Position numbers and translations under genes: made by a program. 64,000 nt of DNA. It comes from Caballeronia calidae (lineage in GTDB: Bacteria > Pseudomonadota > Gammaproteobacteria > Burkholderiales > Burkholderiaceae). Where the stretch lies: the NCBI RefSeq assembly GCF_900044055.2, contig NZ_FCOX02000046.1:1-64000 (forward strand). Direction: 5' to 3'. Every line of letters starts with the position of its first letter. The first letter of the stretch is position 1. Positions 52,611-61,888 of the stretch are shown in pieces. The notes below the pieces were generated by a model, which worked only from the letters and a program-made list of their open reading frames with translations, was not told the origin of the DNA and searched no databases.

Positions 52611-52921
52611 GGGCATAGTTTTGCGAATTTCGGAGCGGCTAATACGTCGCTCCGAGTCGGGGCACACCTATTCTTCCGAACTGCCCATACACGGGCCATT
52701 CCTCACAGCTCCATTTGCTAGCGCTTGTTCTCAGCTGGCAGACGTGAAAACTCTAGCTGCTATGGCGCGACAACCTTCAATCCGGAGCTACTCAGCTTAT
52801 CGGCTTCAGATGCCTTCAGCCATTTGCGCGACGTCTGCGCCGACATGCCCACTTCGCTCAGGCCTTGCCTGCCCCTCCTTTGGGTCGAGTTTATACGCGA
52901 CTCGTTGGCATGCCAGTGGTA

Positions 52922-54517
52922 TCAATAGACGCCAAGGGCGTTCCAAAATGCACAGTGATGATACTTCTCGAAGCCAGCACCGTTGATCACCTGAGGGCCC
53001 GGCAGGGAAAATTGTAGTACGTTCGCTTGCTCAGACGTATAGGCCGGCCAGTCTGTCCAGGAAGCACTGCTCGATGTGGTCGTCCAAAATCTCACCATTT
53101 CTTCGGACAAGCTCTTTTGCGAAGCGTTGAGCTCGGCCGTTGAACCGTTCCCCCCATGGAAACCGGGGAAGATGTACGCCAACTCGAATGTATGGGCTGC
53201 ACCGAGCGGGAAGCTAGTCGGGGGAATGTAGGACGGGGCGGTGCGGTCCGCGAACTCGTACGCGTGCACACGGGTTTTTTTAGACGTCCACTTGTTAATG
53301 TTCATAGCGGGACAGGAAAACAAATAGTCGGTAGCGACTGCTGCATACGCTTCCGACGGTGAACCATAGTTTGACAGCGGGTATTCGCCTGCCACCGTCG
53401 CCGACGTTTCTCCGAACCACGACACGAGGCCAGCTCTGTATCCATCCGCCGTCATTGCCTTTCCGGTAGCATTCTCGGGAAGCGCTGCAAAAAAGGTTCC
53501 CTCGTCGCGCGTCGTTCCGTCAATGATCGTTACGTCATTGAATTTCCCTGTGCGCAACGCATCCCCAGGATGCATCGGCATAAAGGTACCGTCGATGATC
53601 GTTTGATTGACAATGAACGGATTCTGTAAAGCAAGCACCTGCTTGGCGCTCAGCTTGCGCAAGCAAGCAGCCGATAGATCTCCGCAGCCCGCCGCTGTCG
53701 TGAAGTCAGTGCCCAACTTACGAGCGTATTCAACAGGCCGTGAGGCGCCGAAAAACGGATGGCGGATGATTTCCGCGCCACCGCTCATGACAATGGCGTG
53801 TTGGAACTTTCCTGCAGCCAAAGGTGAGGTGATCTGCGCGAGAACGCTAGTCCCGCCTGACGACTCACCAGCGATGGTCACATTCTTTGGGTCTCCCCCT
53901 AGCGCTGCGATATTGCGTTGAACCCAATCAAGCGCGAACGTCTGATCCATCTGCCCGTAGTTGCCGAACGTATGGCCTTCATTGTCAATGTTTGGTTGGG
54001 AAAAAAAGCCCAATACGCCGAGGCGGTAGTTGAACGTTACAACAATAGCCTTTCCGTTGACCACCAAATCGTGCGGATTATAGTCGGCACCCTGACCGAC
54101 TGTGAGGTTTCCTCCGTGAATCCAGACGAACACCGGCAAAGGCCCGCTAATGCTGGAACGGTCGTCCGGAGCGTAGACGTTCAGATACAAGCAGTCTTCT
54201 TCACCGCCGGCCGACGCAAACGCCCCAAGATCAGCATTCTGGGGGCATGAATTGCCGTATCGTGTCGCATCAAATGTCTTTGTCCATCGCTGCGGTGATT
54301 GAGGAGGTTGCCACCGCAAATCGCCAACCGGCGGCGCGGCATAAGGCACTCCGATATACGATTTCATCGTCCCATCGTCAAGTCCTTGCATCGGCCCGTT
54401 GTCGGTATTCACAATGATTGATGGCGCGCTACGATAACCGTCTCCGCCCCCACATCCTGCGATTGCACCGGCTACTGCTAATGCAGCGATCGACCCAATA
54501 CGTCTGAACTTGACCAT
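52922..54517 (-). CDS. Lipoprotein type-B carboxylesterase
   Basis: A 531-residue carboxylesterase paralogous to the one at 26391. The N-terminus 'MVKFRRIGSIAALAVAGAIA' followed by 'GC' has a lipobox-like 'AIAGC', so it is probably lipid-anchored at Cys22, whereas its paralog has a plain signal peptide. Nucleophile 'TIAGESSGGTS' (GESSG), oxyanion loop 'WIHGGNLTVG', 'LGAAHTFELAYIFPGFHGG' near the His. AGGAG precedes the ATG. Adjacent to the MFS gene upstream; it may split an ester outside the cytoplasm so that the acid can be imported. Confidence 0.92.
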   Translation of the reverse strand: MVKFRRIGSIAALAVAGAIAGCGGGDGYRSAPSIIVNTDNGPMQGLDDGTMKSYIGVPYAAPPVGDLRWQPPQSPQRWTKTFDATRYGNSCPQNADLGAFASAGGEEDCLYLNVYAPDDRSSISGPLPVFVWIHGGNLTVGQGADYNPHDLVVNGKAIVVTFNYRLGVLGFFSQPNIDNEGHTFGNYGQMDQTFALDWVQRNIAALGGDPKNVTIAGESSGGTSVLAQITSPLAAGKFQHAIVMSGGAEIIRHPFFGASRPVEYARKLGTDFTTAAGCGDLSAACLRKLSAKQVLALQNPFIVNQTIIDGTFMPMHPGDALRTGKFNDVTIIDGTTRDEGTFFAALPENATGKAMTADGYRAGLVSWFGETSATVAGEYPLSNYGSPSEAYAAVATDYLFSCPAMNINKWTSKKTRVHAYEFADRTAPSYIPPTSFPLGAAHTFELAYIFPGFHGGNGSTAELNASQKSLSEEMVRFWTTTSSSASWTDWPAYTSEQANVLQFSLPGPQVINGAGFEKYHHCAFWNALGVY

Positions 54518-54787
54518 GCTGTCTCCTACTTTTTGGACTATGACCTAAAAACTCATACTGAACGTCCGCGATATCAGCCACTGCCGAACAAGCGAGTGTC
54601 AATCGGCAACGTGCGCTAATTATGGAACAATTGATTCGCGGGTATGTACGCCAACGCTAACGCCTACCTAAAGCTAGCGCGAGAAATCCATGACCTATCG
54701 AAGAAGATGCGGTCTCTTCGAACATAACCTCGCCGCAATTGGAAGAATCCGCACCGCCACGGGAGTCAAAAACTGCTATCGCATGTT

Positions 54788-56146
54788 TTATTGGTGCAGC
54801 GCGCGAATTTTTTTCGTCCGCTTCAGCGATCGGTGGACCATAAGCGCGACCACTGCTAATACATCCATTGCGGCTACAAAATATAGGCCTCCGTTGAACG
54901 TCCCAGTTGCATCTTTCAACAATCCCATAATCCAAAGTCCAGCGAACCCACCTAGTGCGCCAATCGAGTTCACCACCGCAATCCCTGTCGCCATCGCCGC
55001 ACCGGACATGAATGTAGATGGCAGCGTCCAAAACGCTGAAACGCAACCATAAGCTCCAAACGCTACTGCGCTAAACGCAATCATCTTGATCATCAGGTCA
55101 GGGCTCAGTGCAGCTACCGCGAGTCCTGCCGCAGCGATAAGTAGCGGAACGGCGGTGTGGTAATAGCGTTCCTTAGCAATATCCGAACGCCAACCGATTA
55201 GAGGTATGCCAATGCTGCCAGCAATGAAAGGAATCGCCGAGATGAGGCCAGCTTTGAAATCGCTCAGCCCAAAAGTCTGGACGATCTGCGGCAGAAAGAA
55301 ACCAATGCTGTAAACGGTAACAACAACGTTGAACATCACGAAACCGAGAAGCAGAACGCGCATTGAAAGAATCGCCTGTATTACAGAGTAGTGTCGAACG
55401 TTTTCCTCTATTTCGCGGTCGTCGGCCGCTAACCGATTGGTCAGCCAAGCAGATTCTTCGCTCGTCAACCATTTTGCGGCGGTCGGGCGGTCAGGCAGGC
55501 ATTTCAACACAACCCCGGTGAGTATGAGTGCAGGTACTGCCTCGACAATGAACATCCATTGCCAACCTCGAAAACCCCAAAGTCCATCCAGACCAAGCAA
55601 GGCGCTGGAGATCGGCGCACCAATAAGAAACGTGACCGGACCTGCTACATTCAAGGCTCCTAACACACGTGCTCGATACTGGGCAGGGAACCACTGCCCG
55701 AGATAGTAAACAATTGCTGGCATGAAGCCAGCCTCGGCAGCGCCAAGCAAAGCACGTATTGCATAAAACCCGATGGGTCCTTTGACGAATGCCATCGCTC
55801 CCGCAACGAGTCCCCACGTGAACATGATCCTAGCGACCCACCGTCTAACTCCGTACCGCACCATCAAGAGGTTCGAAGGAACCTCCATCGTGAAGTACAG
55901 GAGAAAGAACAGTCCGGAGCCGAAGCCGAACATCGACGCGGTCAAGCCGATGTCCTTGTTCATTTGCAACGCCGCTATTCCAGCATTAGTACGATCAAGA
56001 TAAGCCGTGAAGTAACACAGCATAATGAGTGGGATGAGCCGAGTAGCAGCCTTCGCAATAGTCCGTCGCTCAACGTCCCGCTCCAATTCATGGGCGTCGT
56101 CGACTTTAGCAGCAGCTGCTATCGTCCCGTTCTCAAATGACTGCAT
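54788..56146 (-). CDS. MFS transporter, anion:cation symporter (ACS) type
   Basis: A 452-residue carrier of the ACS group (GudP, tartrate and phthalate transporter-like): 'MLCYFTAYLDRTNAGIAALQ' in helix 1, 'GSGLFFLLYFTMEVPSNLLM' in helix 2, 'GVRRWVARIMFTWGLVAGAM', 'EAGFMPAIVYYLGQWFPAQY' in the fourth/fifth helices. These are hallmarks of organic-anion uptake. AGGAG precedes the ATG. It is transcribed toward the esterase gene 270 bp away and divergently from the porin at 56586. Confidence 0.92.
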   Translation of the reverse strand: MQSFENGTIAAAAKVDDAHELERDVERRTIAKAATRLIPLIMLCYFTAYLDRTNAGIAALQMNKDIGLTASMFGFGSGLFFLLYFTMEVPSNLLMVRYGVRRWVARIMFTWGLVAGAMAFVKGPIGFYAIRALLGAAEAGFMPAIVYYLGQWFPAQYRARVLGALNVAGPVTFLIGAPISSALLGLDGLWGFRGWQWMFIVEAVPALILTGVVLKCLPDRPTAAKWLTSEESAWLTNRLAADDREIEENVRHYSVIQAILSMRVLLLGFVMFNVVVTVYSIGFFLPQIVQTFGLSDFKAGLISAIPFIAGSIGIPLIGWRSDIAKERYYHTAVPLLIAAAGLAVAALSPDLMIKMIAFSAVAFGAYGCVSAFWTLPSTFMSGAAMATGIAVVNSIGALGGFAGLWIMGLLKDATGTFNGGLYFVAAMDVLAVVALMVHRSLKRTKKIRALHQ

Positions 56147-56369
56147 GTTGTCTCCTGGATCTTTATCGGCTAATTTGCCTTTTTAACAGCCAACGTCCGT
56201 GGCGGCCTTCTCGTACTATTTGGTTACGAACGGGACAATCTGCACCGAACTCTGTCATTAAGACAGTTCATATGTGGTGGCGACCAAAAACAACACGCTA
56301 GGGCCTCAAGCACCGCTTCATACCAATCCGCGAACCTCACCGCGTTAGCCGGCCTGTCTCCGTGCTCGA

Positions 56370-56485
56370 AGTATAGCGAGGAAATCTTCCTTCAATTCAT
56401 GCTCAGCTGCATAAGGCTATCCCGATATTGGCACCTAGTCGCATCAATATCCGCAGGTTAGATTCGTATTAGGTGATATATGCGC
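56370..56485. repeat. Copy A of a LysR-cupin intergenic region
   Basis: This stretch upstream of the porin gene is similar to 60208-60310 (the start of the LysR gene and its gap to the cupin). Shared words include GAAATCTTCC, CACCTAGTCGCATCAAT and GGTTAGATT in the same order. It probably keeps the LysR binding site and carries the first bases of a lost LysR gene on the minus strand. Confidence 0.7.
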
Positions 56486-56500
56486 GTTTCGCGCACAAGC

Positions 56501-56546
56501 TCGACGTTTGAGCCCGGAGGGCCGCGCGTGGCTTGCATCCCTGCCA
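56501..56546 (+). pseudogene. Short cupin-gene fragment before the porin
   Basis: The word ACGTTTGAGCCCGG and the following CGCGTGG-CATCC match positions 60467-60505 of the cupin gene ('TFEPG' region). It lies at the right place relative to repeat copy A, so a LysR-cupin pair once stood here and was deleted down to scraps. Confidence 0.5.
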
Positions 56547-56585
56547 ATAGAGACATAAGACGATACACAACGCCGGAGACGAGCA

Positions 56586-57761
56586 ATGAGAAAGGCAGCT
56601 ACAGCCATCGGACTAGCTATTGCATTTAGTTCATCCGCTTACGCGCAAAGTTCCGTAACGCTGTACGGGGTTCTTGATGAAGGGTTGATGTACTTGAGTA
56701 ACACCGGGGGACCCAACGGTGGCAAGCGCATCTTCTTGGATTCTTTAACTGGAATCTATGGAAGCCGGTGGGGTTTGCTTGGCAACGAGGACCTTGGTGG
56801 CGGGATGAAGGCAATCTTTCAAATCGAGTCCGGCGTCAACCTCAACAACGGTCAGTTCGGTCAGGGTGGAACCGCATTCGGTAGGCAGGCATATGTGGGC
56901 CTGAGCAGCACTCGTTATGGGTCTCTTACGCTCGGGCGTCAGTACGACATGATCTTTTACTTTGCTGAGCCTCTCACGGCGGCGGGATTGATCGGATCAG
57001 TCGTTTTCACGCACCCAGGCGATCTAGATAACACAGCTAACTCGGTGCGCGTTAACAACACGGTGCGCTATATGAGCCCTACCGTCGCGGGACTTTCCTT
57101 CGGCGGCGCATACTCCGTCGGCGGTGTCCCGGGTAACACGACGGCCAACAGTGGATACTCGATAGGTGTCGGCTTTGCAGGTGGACCGGTCAAGCTTGGA
57201 GCAGCGTTCGAATACTTCAAGAATCCTACGTCTTCAATGCCCGGTTCTGGTTTCTTTACAGGAAACGCTAACGGGGCATCGCAACTTAGTCAATCTCTCA
57301 ACAGCGGGTACGTCAGTGCATCCGCTTACCAAGTTGCTATCGTAGCCGGGACTTATACGCTCGGACCGGTTACTTTTGCCGCCTCTGCTTCAAATGTTCA
57401 ATACGCCAATCTGAGCCCCGCGCTATCGGGAGCGACCGCGCGTTTCAATGACATAGATGCAGGCGTGCAGTATTTCTTCACACCGTCTGTGATTCTCTCG
57501 GCCGCGTATAACTATACGGTCGGAAAAGGCGTCACGGCGGCGAACGGCGCCACTTTAGGTAACCAGCATTACCACGAGGTCATGGCAATGGCTGATTATT
57601 TGCTTTCCAAACGCACCGACGTGTATCTCGGCGCCGGTTGGCAAAAGGCGTCGGGAACGTCGTCTACGGGAAAACCTGCGGTTGCCGACTTTGGCAACCT
57701 TGGAGATTCTTCTAATAACAGACAAGTGATCGTGCGCGCAGCACTCAGGCATCGATTTTAG
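56586..57761 (+). CDS. Outer-membrane porin (OmpC-like, Burkholderia type)
   Basis: A 391-residue porin with a short signal peptide ending 'SAYA', mature start 'QSSVTLYGVLDEGLMYLSNT', 'GSRWGLLGNEDLGGGMKAIF', 'YGSLTLGRQYDMIFYFAEPL' and a C-terminal 'ALRHRF'. It is a near-twin of the porin at 30493 throughout its length, including 'KRTDVYLGAGWQKASGTSST'. Its upstream region keeps the LysR-cupin control element, so it may be co-regulated with the cupin at 60337. Confidence 0.95.
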   Translation: MRKAATAIGLAIAFSSSAYAQSSVTLYGVLDEGLMYLSNTGGPNGGKRIFLDSLTGIYGSRWGLLGNEDLGGGMKAIFQIESGVNLNNGQFGQGGTAFGRQAYVGLSSTRYGSLTLGRQYDMIFYFAEPLTAAGLIGSVVFTHPGDLDNTANSVRVNNTVRYMSPTVAGLSFGGAYSVGGVPGNTTANSGYSIGVGFAGGPVKLGAAFEYFKNPTSSMPGSGFFTGNANGASQLSQSLNSGYVSASAYQVAIVAGTYTLGPVTFAASASNVQYANLSPALSGATARFNDIDAGVQYFFTPSVILSAAYNYTVGKGVTAANGATLGNQHYHEVMAMADYLLSKRTDVYLGAGWQKASGTSSTGKPAVADFGNLGDSSNNRQVIVRAALRHRF

Positions 57762-57885
57762 AATGTCAAGGCGTCTACAGGACGCGGCCAAGTGACGCGC
57801 TTCGTAGTACGAGGTTCCCAGCTAGCCCCATGTTAGCCATTAAGCATGCGTCAAGTATCACCAACACTCTAAATAGGATTTTATT

Positions 57886-58656
57886 ATGAACAGATTTGCG
57901 GATAAAACATTCATTGTGACCGGTGCGGGCAGCGGTATCGGGGAGGCCTGCGTTCGCAGGTTAGTAAGCGAGGGAGGAAACGTTGTAGCCGCAGACCTTC
58001 AAAGTGAGAATCTGGAGCGAGTAACGTCGGACCTGCCTGCGGAAAGAATACTGGCAGTGACGGTGGACGTTTCGGATCGCGCACAGGTCGATAGCTTGGT
58101 AACGCAAACTATGGATCGTTTCGGAGTACCGTTCGGACTTGTTAACTCAGCAGGGATACGGGGAGTTGGCACTGTTCTAGATTTCGATCCACTATCATGG
58201 CACCGAGTGCTTAGCGTCAACCTCGAAGGTACTGTGAACGTATGCGAGTCCTTCTGTCGCGCTCTGACAAAATCGAGTGCACGCGGAGCGATTGTGAATG
58301 TTAGCTCGGCTGCAGGCGTGATGGCGATTCAAAACCGCTTCGGATACGTCACTTCGAAGTTTGGTGTCTGCGGCGCGACTCGTGCAATGGCTCTCGATCT
58401 AGCAGGCTTCGGCATAAGAGCGAACGCTGTTGCGCCTGGAACTATTCGTACACCGATGACTGCGACTACGTTCGCCAACGAGGAAGACGCTCAGCGAGTC
58501 AGAACGTCGCAGCCACTCGGTCGCGAAGGGACGCCTGAAGAGGTGGCTGCGGCCATCGCCTTTTTGTTGTCCGATGATGCGAGTTTTATTACCGGCGTTG
58601 TGCTACCGGTCGACGGCGGATTCAGCACTGGAGTGCCGGCTAATACGAAACACTAA
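57886..58656 (+). CDS. SDR family oxidoreductase
   Basis: A 256-residue classical SDR with TGAGSGIG cofactor motif, 'GLVNSAGIRGVG' (NSAG), 'VNVSSAAGVMAI' with the catalytic Ser, 'YVTSK' and 'ITGVVLPVDGGFSTG'. It lies 125 bp after the porin gene on the same strand and is followed by an intrinsic terminator, so porin and SDR may be one unit. The substrate is unknown. Confidence 0.92.
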   Translation: MNRFADKTFIVTGAGSGIGEACVRRLVSEGGNVVAADLQSENLERVTSDLPAERILAVTVDVSDRAQVDSLVTQTMDRFGVPFGLVNSAGIRGVGTVLDFDPLSWHRVLSVNLEGTVNVCESFCRALTKSSARGAIVNVSSAAGVMAIQNRFGYVTSKFGVCGATRAMALDLAGFGIRANAVAPGTIRTPMTATTFANEEDAQRVRTSQPLGREGTPEEVAAAIAFLLSDDASFITGVVLPVDGGFSTGVPANTKH

Positions 58657-58700
58657 ACGTAATCAACGGGCCTGCACCGACACATCTCAGCGCTACCGTC

Positions 58701-58747
58701 CGCCGGCGTTGCTATCACAGATGCGCACGCCGGCGCGATATTTTTTT
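58701..58747 (+). terminator. Intrinsic terminator after the SDR gene
   Basis: CGCCGGCG at 58701-58708 and again at 58728-58735 (the word is its own reverse complement) make a GC-rich stem with a 19-base loop, followed by a T-run at 58741-58747. It lies about 45 bp after the stop. Confidence 0.75.
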
Positions 58748-59318
58748 GTAGTCTGAATACCTGCGAGGATGCTGACGTCATTCCTAAATAGGAAAGCAGT
58801 CGAGGAGCCACGGGAGCGCGGGGATCAGGTTGCGAGACCTGGCAAGAGTAATGCGTGCGCGACCGTGACGGTCAGCGTCGAAGCTCCGGGGACAACGTAC
58901 CATCCTTATGTGCGACTCAACCGGGCGACCGAAAAGGAGTCGACATTGCCAGCAGTCGGGCGGCGCGGAGGGCCAGGAGCGCTCGTCAGGCGGTCGGGTT
59001 GGTAACGGATCCACAAACTGCTCTCGGTAAAGAATTCGCGCCCCCGTTCGCCAGTTCGCTTCCACGCGGACGAGCGTTGATCCGAATGCCCTAGGTAGGG
59101 AAGTTCGGTCGCAACCTAGAGCTGAGTCGCTGAGCGATAGGCGGCTCGTATCAGCCTAGGATCGGCGCGCTATTCGAGTAACTCACAATAAGAAGCTCGA
59201 CAACTTACGAACCGAAACGCTCCTCGGAAAGACTTCAACGGCACAGAGGATTTCGGGAAGAATAAGGAGAATGCGATCGAGCGCGCCGCAATTTCACTTG
59301 TGGCATGCCATCGATTAG
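58748..59318. other. Gene-free stretch between terminator and LysR gene
   Basis: About 570 bp; short frames on both strands show no domain. Nothing recognisable. Confidence 0.4.
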
Positions 59319-60221
59319 TCATGGCGCGGGATGCTGATATCCCGTCTTTAGGGCGTCCACAACGAGCTCGACGGCTCGCGAGGACTTACGGCGACAGGAA
59401 TAATAGACGTGATACCCGACGAACGTGGGAAACCAGTCCTCCAGCACCCAACGCAAGCGCCCGGCCCGGACGTGCGCCTCAGCAAGCTCCTTAGGAATGT
59501 ATGCGAGTCCGAAGCCGGCAAGTGCTGCGTCAGTCATCTGATAGACATTATTGAAGACCAGCTGGCCCTCCACCCGAACATGCAATTCACGCCGTCCCTT
59601 GCGCAACTCCCAAGGAAGCAGAGAATCTCTAGTCGGCAATCTAAGATTAATGCAGTTGTGCAGCATGAGCTCCTGGGGTGTTTTCGCAGGCGGCGTTGTT
59701 TTCAGATAGGCGGGAGAGGCAACTATCGCCATAGTCATATCCGGCGCGATGCGCACTGCAACCATGTCTTTCGCAACTTGGTCGCCAAGTCGCACGCCGA
59801 TGTCATACCGATCCGCGACGATGTCGGCTAGTCCGTAATCGCTCACAAGCTCAACATGCAGTTCGGGATACTGGCGCAGCAGCGGCTGCAACCTGGGCCA
59901 GACATAGGCGTTCGCCGCATAGTCCGTGGTCGTAATTCTCACCGTCCCACCGGGGCGATTCGTCATCGCGCGCAAGGAGTCCACCTCGGCCTCGATCTCC
60001 TCGAAGCGCGGTCGGATTGCGGAAATCAACCGCTCTCCGGCGTCTGTCGGAGAAACACTGCGGGTCGTTCGACTCACCAATTGCATGCCGATCCGCTTTT
60101 CAAGGGCTGCCACTGTGCGACTTAACGCGGACTGTGAGACGCCCAGCTGCGCAGCTGCTCGCGTGAAGCTGCGCTCGCGGGCAACAGTCATAAAGCCAAC
60201 TAAATCGTTGAAATCTTCCAA
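59319..60221 (-). CDS. LysR-family transcriptional regulator
   Basis: A 300-residue LysR protein. I prefer the TTG at 60221 (GGAG seven bases upstream, giving 'LEDFNDLVGFMTVARE') over the GTG at 60260, which gives 13 extra residues. Helix-turn-helix 'RSFTRAAAQLGVSQSALSRT' and wing 'MQLVSRTTRSVSPTDAGERL', effector domain with 'VSDYGLADIVADRYDIGVRL' and 'AGFGLAYIPKELAEAHVRAG'. It is divergent from the cupin gene, 115 bp apart, the usual arrangement of a LysR regulator and its target. A paralog is at 20937, and a dead copy at 29880. Confidence 0.92.
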   Translation of the reverse strand: MEDFNDLVGFMTVARERSFTRAAAQLGVSQSALSRTVAALEKRIGMQLVSRTTRSVSPTDAGERLISAIRPRFEEIEAEVDSLRAMTNRPGGTVRITTTDYAANAYVWPRLQPLLRQYPELHVELVSDYGLADIVADRYDIGVRLGDQVAKDMVAVRIAPDMTMAIVASPAYLKTTPPAKTPQELMLHNCINLRLPTRDSLLPWELRKGRRELHVRVEGQLVFNNVYQMTDAALAGFGLAYIPKELAEAHVRAGRLRWVLEDWFPTFVGYHVYYSCRRKSSRAVELVVDALKTGYQHPAP

Positions 60222-60310
60222 TCGATGCTCCGCTGCACAAAGGTAATCCGATATTGCCACCTAGTCGCATCAATCGCCAGCGGTTAGATTAGCATTTGGT
60301 GTCTTATGCG
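60208..60310. repeat. Copy B of the LysR-cupin intergenic region
   Basis: Covers the LysR start and the gap to the cupin; similar to 56370-56485. The conserved block CACCTAGTCGCATCAAT at 60258-60274 is a good candidate for the LysR operator because it is kept in front of another gene (the porin). Confidence 0.7.
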
Positions 60311-60336
60311 TTTGACTTCATATACAAGGAACGACC

Positions 60337-60747
60337 ATGGAACTGAAACGCGCAGGCTCTCAGCCATCGGTGAAAGGACCGGATGAATGGTTCACCGGCA
60401 ACGTGCGGATTGATCCGCTGAACGCTCCACCGCCAACCGCGCGGGTTTCGTGTGCAACTGTTACGTTTGAGCCCGGGGCGTGCACCGCGTGGCACACGCA
60501 TCCGCTCGGCCAAACGTTAGTAGTGACGGCAGGCTGCGGCTGGACACAGTGCGAAGGCGAGTCGCGCATCGAAATTCGCCCTAGCAACGTGATCTGGTGC
60601 CCGCCGGGTCATAAACACTGGCACGAGGCGACATCGACGACGGCGATGACGCACATCGCCATCCAAGAAACACTGGGCGGCAAGAACGTTGAATGGCTCG
60701 ACAAGGTAACTGACGAGCAGTATCTCGGAACTATTAAGCAAAATTGA
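60337..60747 (+). CDS. Cupin-domain protein
   Basis: A 136-residue single cupin: 'MELKRAGSQPSVKGPDEWFT', 'CTAWHTHPLGQTLVVTAGCG' and 'SNVIWCPPGHKHWHEATSTT' with metal-binding His. No signal peptide, unlike its paralog at 28003. Divergent from the LysR gene and probably its target. Its stop codon overlaps the ATG of a truncated exported protein (TGATG). Small cupins of this kind are common beside SDR and AKR genes; the reaction is not known. Confidence 0.92.
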   Translation: MELKRAGSQPSVKGPDEWFTGNVRIDPLNAPPPTARVSCATVTFEPGACTAWHTHPLGQTLVVTAGCGWTQCEGESRIEIRPSNVIWCPPGHKHWHEATSTTAMTHIAIQETLGGKNVEWLDKVTDEQYLGTIKQN

Positions 60748-60854
60748 TGAAATTCAGATGTGCCCTCCTTTTCTCCACCTTGTCATTTGCGCCCGTGGTC
60801 GCGTCGGCTGTCGCCTTCGAACCCGCTGGAATATCGATCATGCATAGCGAATAG
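60747..60854 (+). pseudogene. Truncated start of an exported protein
   Basis: A 35-codon frame whose ATG overlaps the cupin stop (TGATG). It encodes a good signal peptide ('MKFRCALLFSTLSFAPVVAS' then 'A'), followed after 14 further residues by a stop. Translation coupling to the cupin and the missing body suggest the beginning of a lost secreted enzyme; at 28.0 kb the paralogous cupin is likewise coupled to an exported esterase. Confidence 0.4.
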
Positions 60855-61439
60855 TAGCCCTCAGCGCAGGCAGGAATACAGCGCTTCACGCGCCGAGTTC
60901 ACATCGCTCCGCAACTTCAACCGACACCGCCCTCGCGTCTCTCAGGCGGGTACGGTCACATCGCACCTGCAGGAGGCGCTTGATGGTGCCAACTTCACTG
61001 GCTTGCCCAGGTCACGAATGAGGAATGTTGCACCCATGACCAACATCTTTGCCGGCTTTGCGCGGTGATCAGGGCCGAAACACTCCGGGCACGACGAGGT
61101 TGGGTGTCGTTGCCGATTCGGCGCAAACCATGGGTCTGGCCCCAGTCTCACGTGGCCGACCCGGCGCGCCAGTCGGTCCAAACATTTGACGACTGCGCCG
61201 GCTGTGTCCGTCGTGTCGGAACAACGCTGACAGATGCAACGGTCACCCATCTGCGTGTTCGCTAGTCCACTACGCAGAATGGGAAAACATAGGAAGGTAA
61301 CCTTTGCACGGGACGCGCAGCCGAGCCACAGTTTACATAGATGTCGAAGTCTCAGCGTCTTCCGACCAGAGATAGTCAGCCATCGAGACGACGGGTTTGC
61401 TTGCGCCCCGAGAGATGAACGCTCCGTGCGGCGAGCGCA
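60855..61439. other. Gene-free stretch between cupin and GlcG-like gene
   Basis: About 585 bp. A minus-strand frame at 60942-61250 has several Cys but no family I recognise. Probably debris. Confidence 0.35.
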
Positions 61440-61841
61440 TCAGGAGATTGCCACGGCCCCAGCCTTCGCCGTTTGTGCATCCTGCTCAGGCTTTACCCCT
61501 GACACGCCGACGGCTCCAACGATTTCACCATTTACTAGCACCGGCACCCCACCTTCCAGCGCACCCTTAAGCTGAGCGCTCAAGAACGCAGCGCGGCCGC
61601 CATTGATCATTTCCTCGTACAAACGGGATTCGCGTCGCCCGAGTGCAGACGTTCGTGCCTTCTCGACGGCAATTTGCGCGCTGATGGGAGCGCCTCCGTC
61701 TAGCCGCAGCATTCCAAGCAAGTGCCCGCCGTCGTCTACAACAGCGATGGCAACAGGCCAATTATTCTTCTCCGCCTCTGCGCGCGCCGCCTGCAGGATT
61801 TGAGTGGTTTCTCGAATCGTCAAAACAGCTTTGGTCTTCAT
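61440..61841 (-). CDS. GlcG/HbpS (heme-degrading-domain) family protein
   Basis: A 133-residue protein starting at 61841 with AGGAGAG just upstream. Seen: 'VAIAVVDDGGHLLGMLRLDG', 'SAQIAVEKARTSALGR' and 'GGVPVLVNGEIVGAVGVSGV', the pattern of the GlcG/PduO-C/HbpS family. Its members bind heme or cobalamin-like ligands or act as small oligomeric enzymes. It follows the Tat-signal PrpD gene by 47 bp on the same strand, so it is likely in one operon and may assist that enzyme; the function is not established. Confidence 0.88.
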   Translation of the reverse strand: MKTKAVLTIRETTQILQAARAEAEKNNWPVAIAVVDDGGHLLGMLRLDGGAPISAQIAVEKARTSALGRRESRLYEEMINGGRAAFLSAQLKGALEGGVPVLVNGEIVGAVGVSGVKPEQDAQTAKAGAVAIS

Positions 61842-61888
61842 GTACTCTCCTAAAAGTTCATCAAGGCAGACTGATGTTTCGCATAGAC

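Noticed and set aside
54717..54726. CTTCGAACAT near the end of the MFS gene
   Set aside because: One half-site only, at a 3' end, with no promoter position.
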